Of a stretch of DNA of 6,952 nucleotides, positions 6,721 through 6,952 are shown one piece after another. Below the pieces are notes generated by a model that searched no databases, was not told the origin of the DNA, and worked only from the letters and a program-made list of their open reading frames with translations. Every line of letters begins with the position of its first letter. Position 1 is the first letter of the stretch. The stretch covers positions 1 through 6,952 of the forward strand of contig DMNR01000459.1 of NCBI GenBank assembly GCA_003452655.1. Reading direction: 5' to 3'. Made by a program: the position numbers and the translations under genes. The stretch comes from Actinomycetota bacterium. GTDB taxonomy: Bacteria; Actinomycetota; Actinomycetes; S36-B12; UBA10799.

Positions 6721-6764
6721 TGCTACCTCACTGTGTCAGCCAAGTTGGTGATTGGCTATCGGAT

Positions 6765-6776
6765 ACGTAGCTACGT
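6765..6776. promoter_or_regulatory. 12-base palindrome, candidate operator
   Basis: ACGTAGCTACGT is a perfect 12-base palindrome starting 45 bases upstream of the LuxR-type start codon. LuxR/NarL-type DNA-binding domains bind as dimers to short inverted repeats, so it is a reasonable site for autoregulation. No second copy was noticed elsewhere in the window, so its link to this regulator is inference. Confidence 0.35.
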
Positions 6777-6824
6777 CATGCCCGCCTAGGGGCTGCGGAA
6801 ACATCCCCGGGACCGGTGAACCCG

Positions 6825-6840
6825 TTCGCATCGATGCGAA
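6825..6840. repeat. 16-base perfect palindrome
   Basis: TTCGCATCGATGCGAA reads the same on both strands. It could be an operator for a dimeric repressor or, as RNA, a 6-base stem with a TCGA loop. It lies 60 bases downstream of the leftward gene ending at 6900 and 105 bases upstream of the LuxR-type start, so either a regulatory or a termination role is possible. No U-tract follows on either strand. Confidence 0.4.
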
Positions 6841-6874
6841 TCGCGCCGCAGCTGGCCTGCGAGACAACGGCCAA

Positions 6875-6888
6875 CACCCAAACGGGTG
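6875..6888 (-). terminator. Short hairpin after the leftward gene ending at 6900
   Basis: CACCC and GGGTG form a 5-base stem with a 4-base loop, 11 bases beyond the stop of the leftward gene at the right edge. The leftward RNA continues with only two U residues. It is a weak candidate terminator. Confidence 0.25.
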
Positions 6889-6899
6889 ACACTCACGAA

Positions 6900-6952
6900 C
6901 TACTTCGCAGTCGTCGTTGCCTTGGGGTTCGTCGACGGCTTGACGACCTTCG
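6900..6952 (-). CDS. 3' end of an unidentified leftward gene
   Basis: Read leftward from the right edge, one frame gives KVVKPSTNPKATTTAK and then TAG (6902-6900). A Lys/Thr/Pro/Ala-rich tail of this kind is common at the C-terminus of actinobacterial proteins, and the bases after the stop look non-coding. Only 16 codons are visible, so neither the family nor even coding status is certain. If real, the gene lies upstream of the LuxR-type gene in the same direction, separated by about 180 bases. Confidence 0.5.
   Translation of the reverse strand, partial: KVVKPSTNPKATTTAK

Larger units (their letters stand above)
6721..6899. other. Gene-free interval upstream of the LuxR-type gene
   Basis: About 180 bases with no credible coding frame. 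It contains the leader of the LuxR-type gene, a weak inverted repeat GCCAA-N8-TTGGC (6739-6756), two perfect palindromes and a short hairpin near the next gene. No tRNA or riboswitch was recognised, and no promoter could be assigned with confidence. Confidence 0.6.

Noticed and set aside
6733..6739. GTGTCAG shared with 3324-3330 as a possible common operator
   Set aside because: A 7-base match is expected by chance in this length, flanking bases differ, and near the LuxR-type gene it lies too close to the start codon to be a -35 box.
6739..6756. Inverted repeat GCCAA-N8-TTGGC as a regulatory stem
   Set aside because: Arms of five bases with an 8-base gap are too weak to call separately.
6781..6850. 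Possible tRNA-like segment (GTTCGCATC resembles a T-arm)
   Set aside because: No acceptor stem, D-arm or anticodon arm can be arranged around it.

Overview
The window looks like the chromosome of an actinobacterium (Actinomycetota). The signs are fairly GC-rich DNA, GTG and ATG starts, lipoproteins with Ser/Pro/Thr-rich tethers, a probable leaderless start, and protein families common in that phylum. The genus cannot be told from this sequence. No RNA gene, insertion sequence, CRISPR array or phage gene was seen.

Layout. A leftward operon runs from about 3225 to the left edge: an HKD/phospholipase-D-superfamily lipoprotein (3225-2017), a MoxR-type AAA+ ATPase (1986-1126) and a CoxE-type von Willebrand A protein (1119 to beyond base 1, lacking only its C-terminal end). 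Starting from the same intergenic region (3226-3388), a rightward pair encodes a Tat-exported lipoprotein with a zinc nucleobase/nucleoside-deaminase domain (3389-4804) and a second HKD lipoprotein (4863-6047), a clear paralogue of the first. Converging on it is a LuxR-type regulator (6720-6061) whose receiver domain lacks the phosphoacceptor Asp. The interval 6721-6899 has no gene but holds two perfect palindromes. The last 53 bases are the 3' end of another leftward gene.

How the parts may work together (inference). MoxR ATPases paired with VWA proteins act elsewhere as cytoplasmic chaperones that mature or remodel metal-dependent or membrane-associated protein complexes. Here the pair is transcribed with one surface HKD lipoprotein and lies back-to-back with an exported, probably zinc-loaded deaminase lipoprotein and a second HKD lipoprotein. 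The set would place three anchored hydrolase-like proteins outside the membrane with a AAA+/VWA machine inside. Possible jobs are processing of extracellular nucleic acid or nucleosides, envelope phospholipid remodelling, or an inter-cell conflict function; the sequence does not decide between them. The most interesting details are the Tat-lipoprotein deaminase with what looks like a second, inactive deaminase-like half, a leader hairpin that would hide the ribosome binding site of the first HKD gene, and a hairpin built from the stop codons of the two converging genes.
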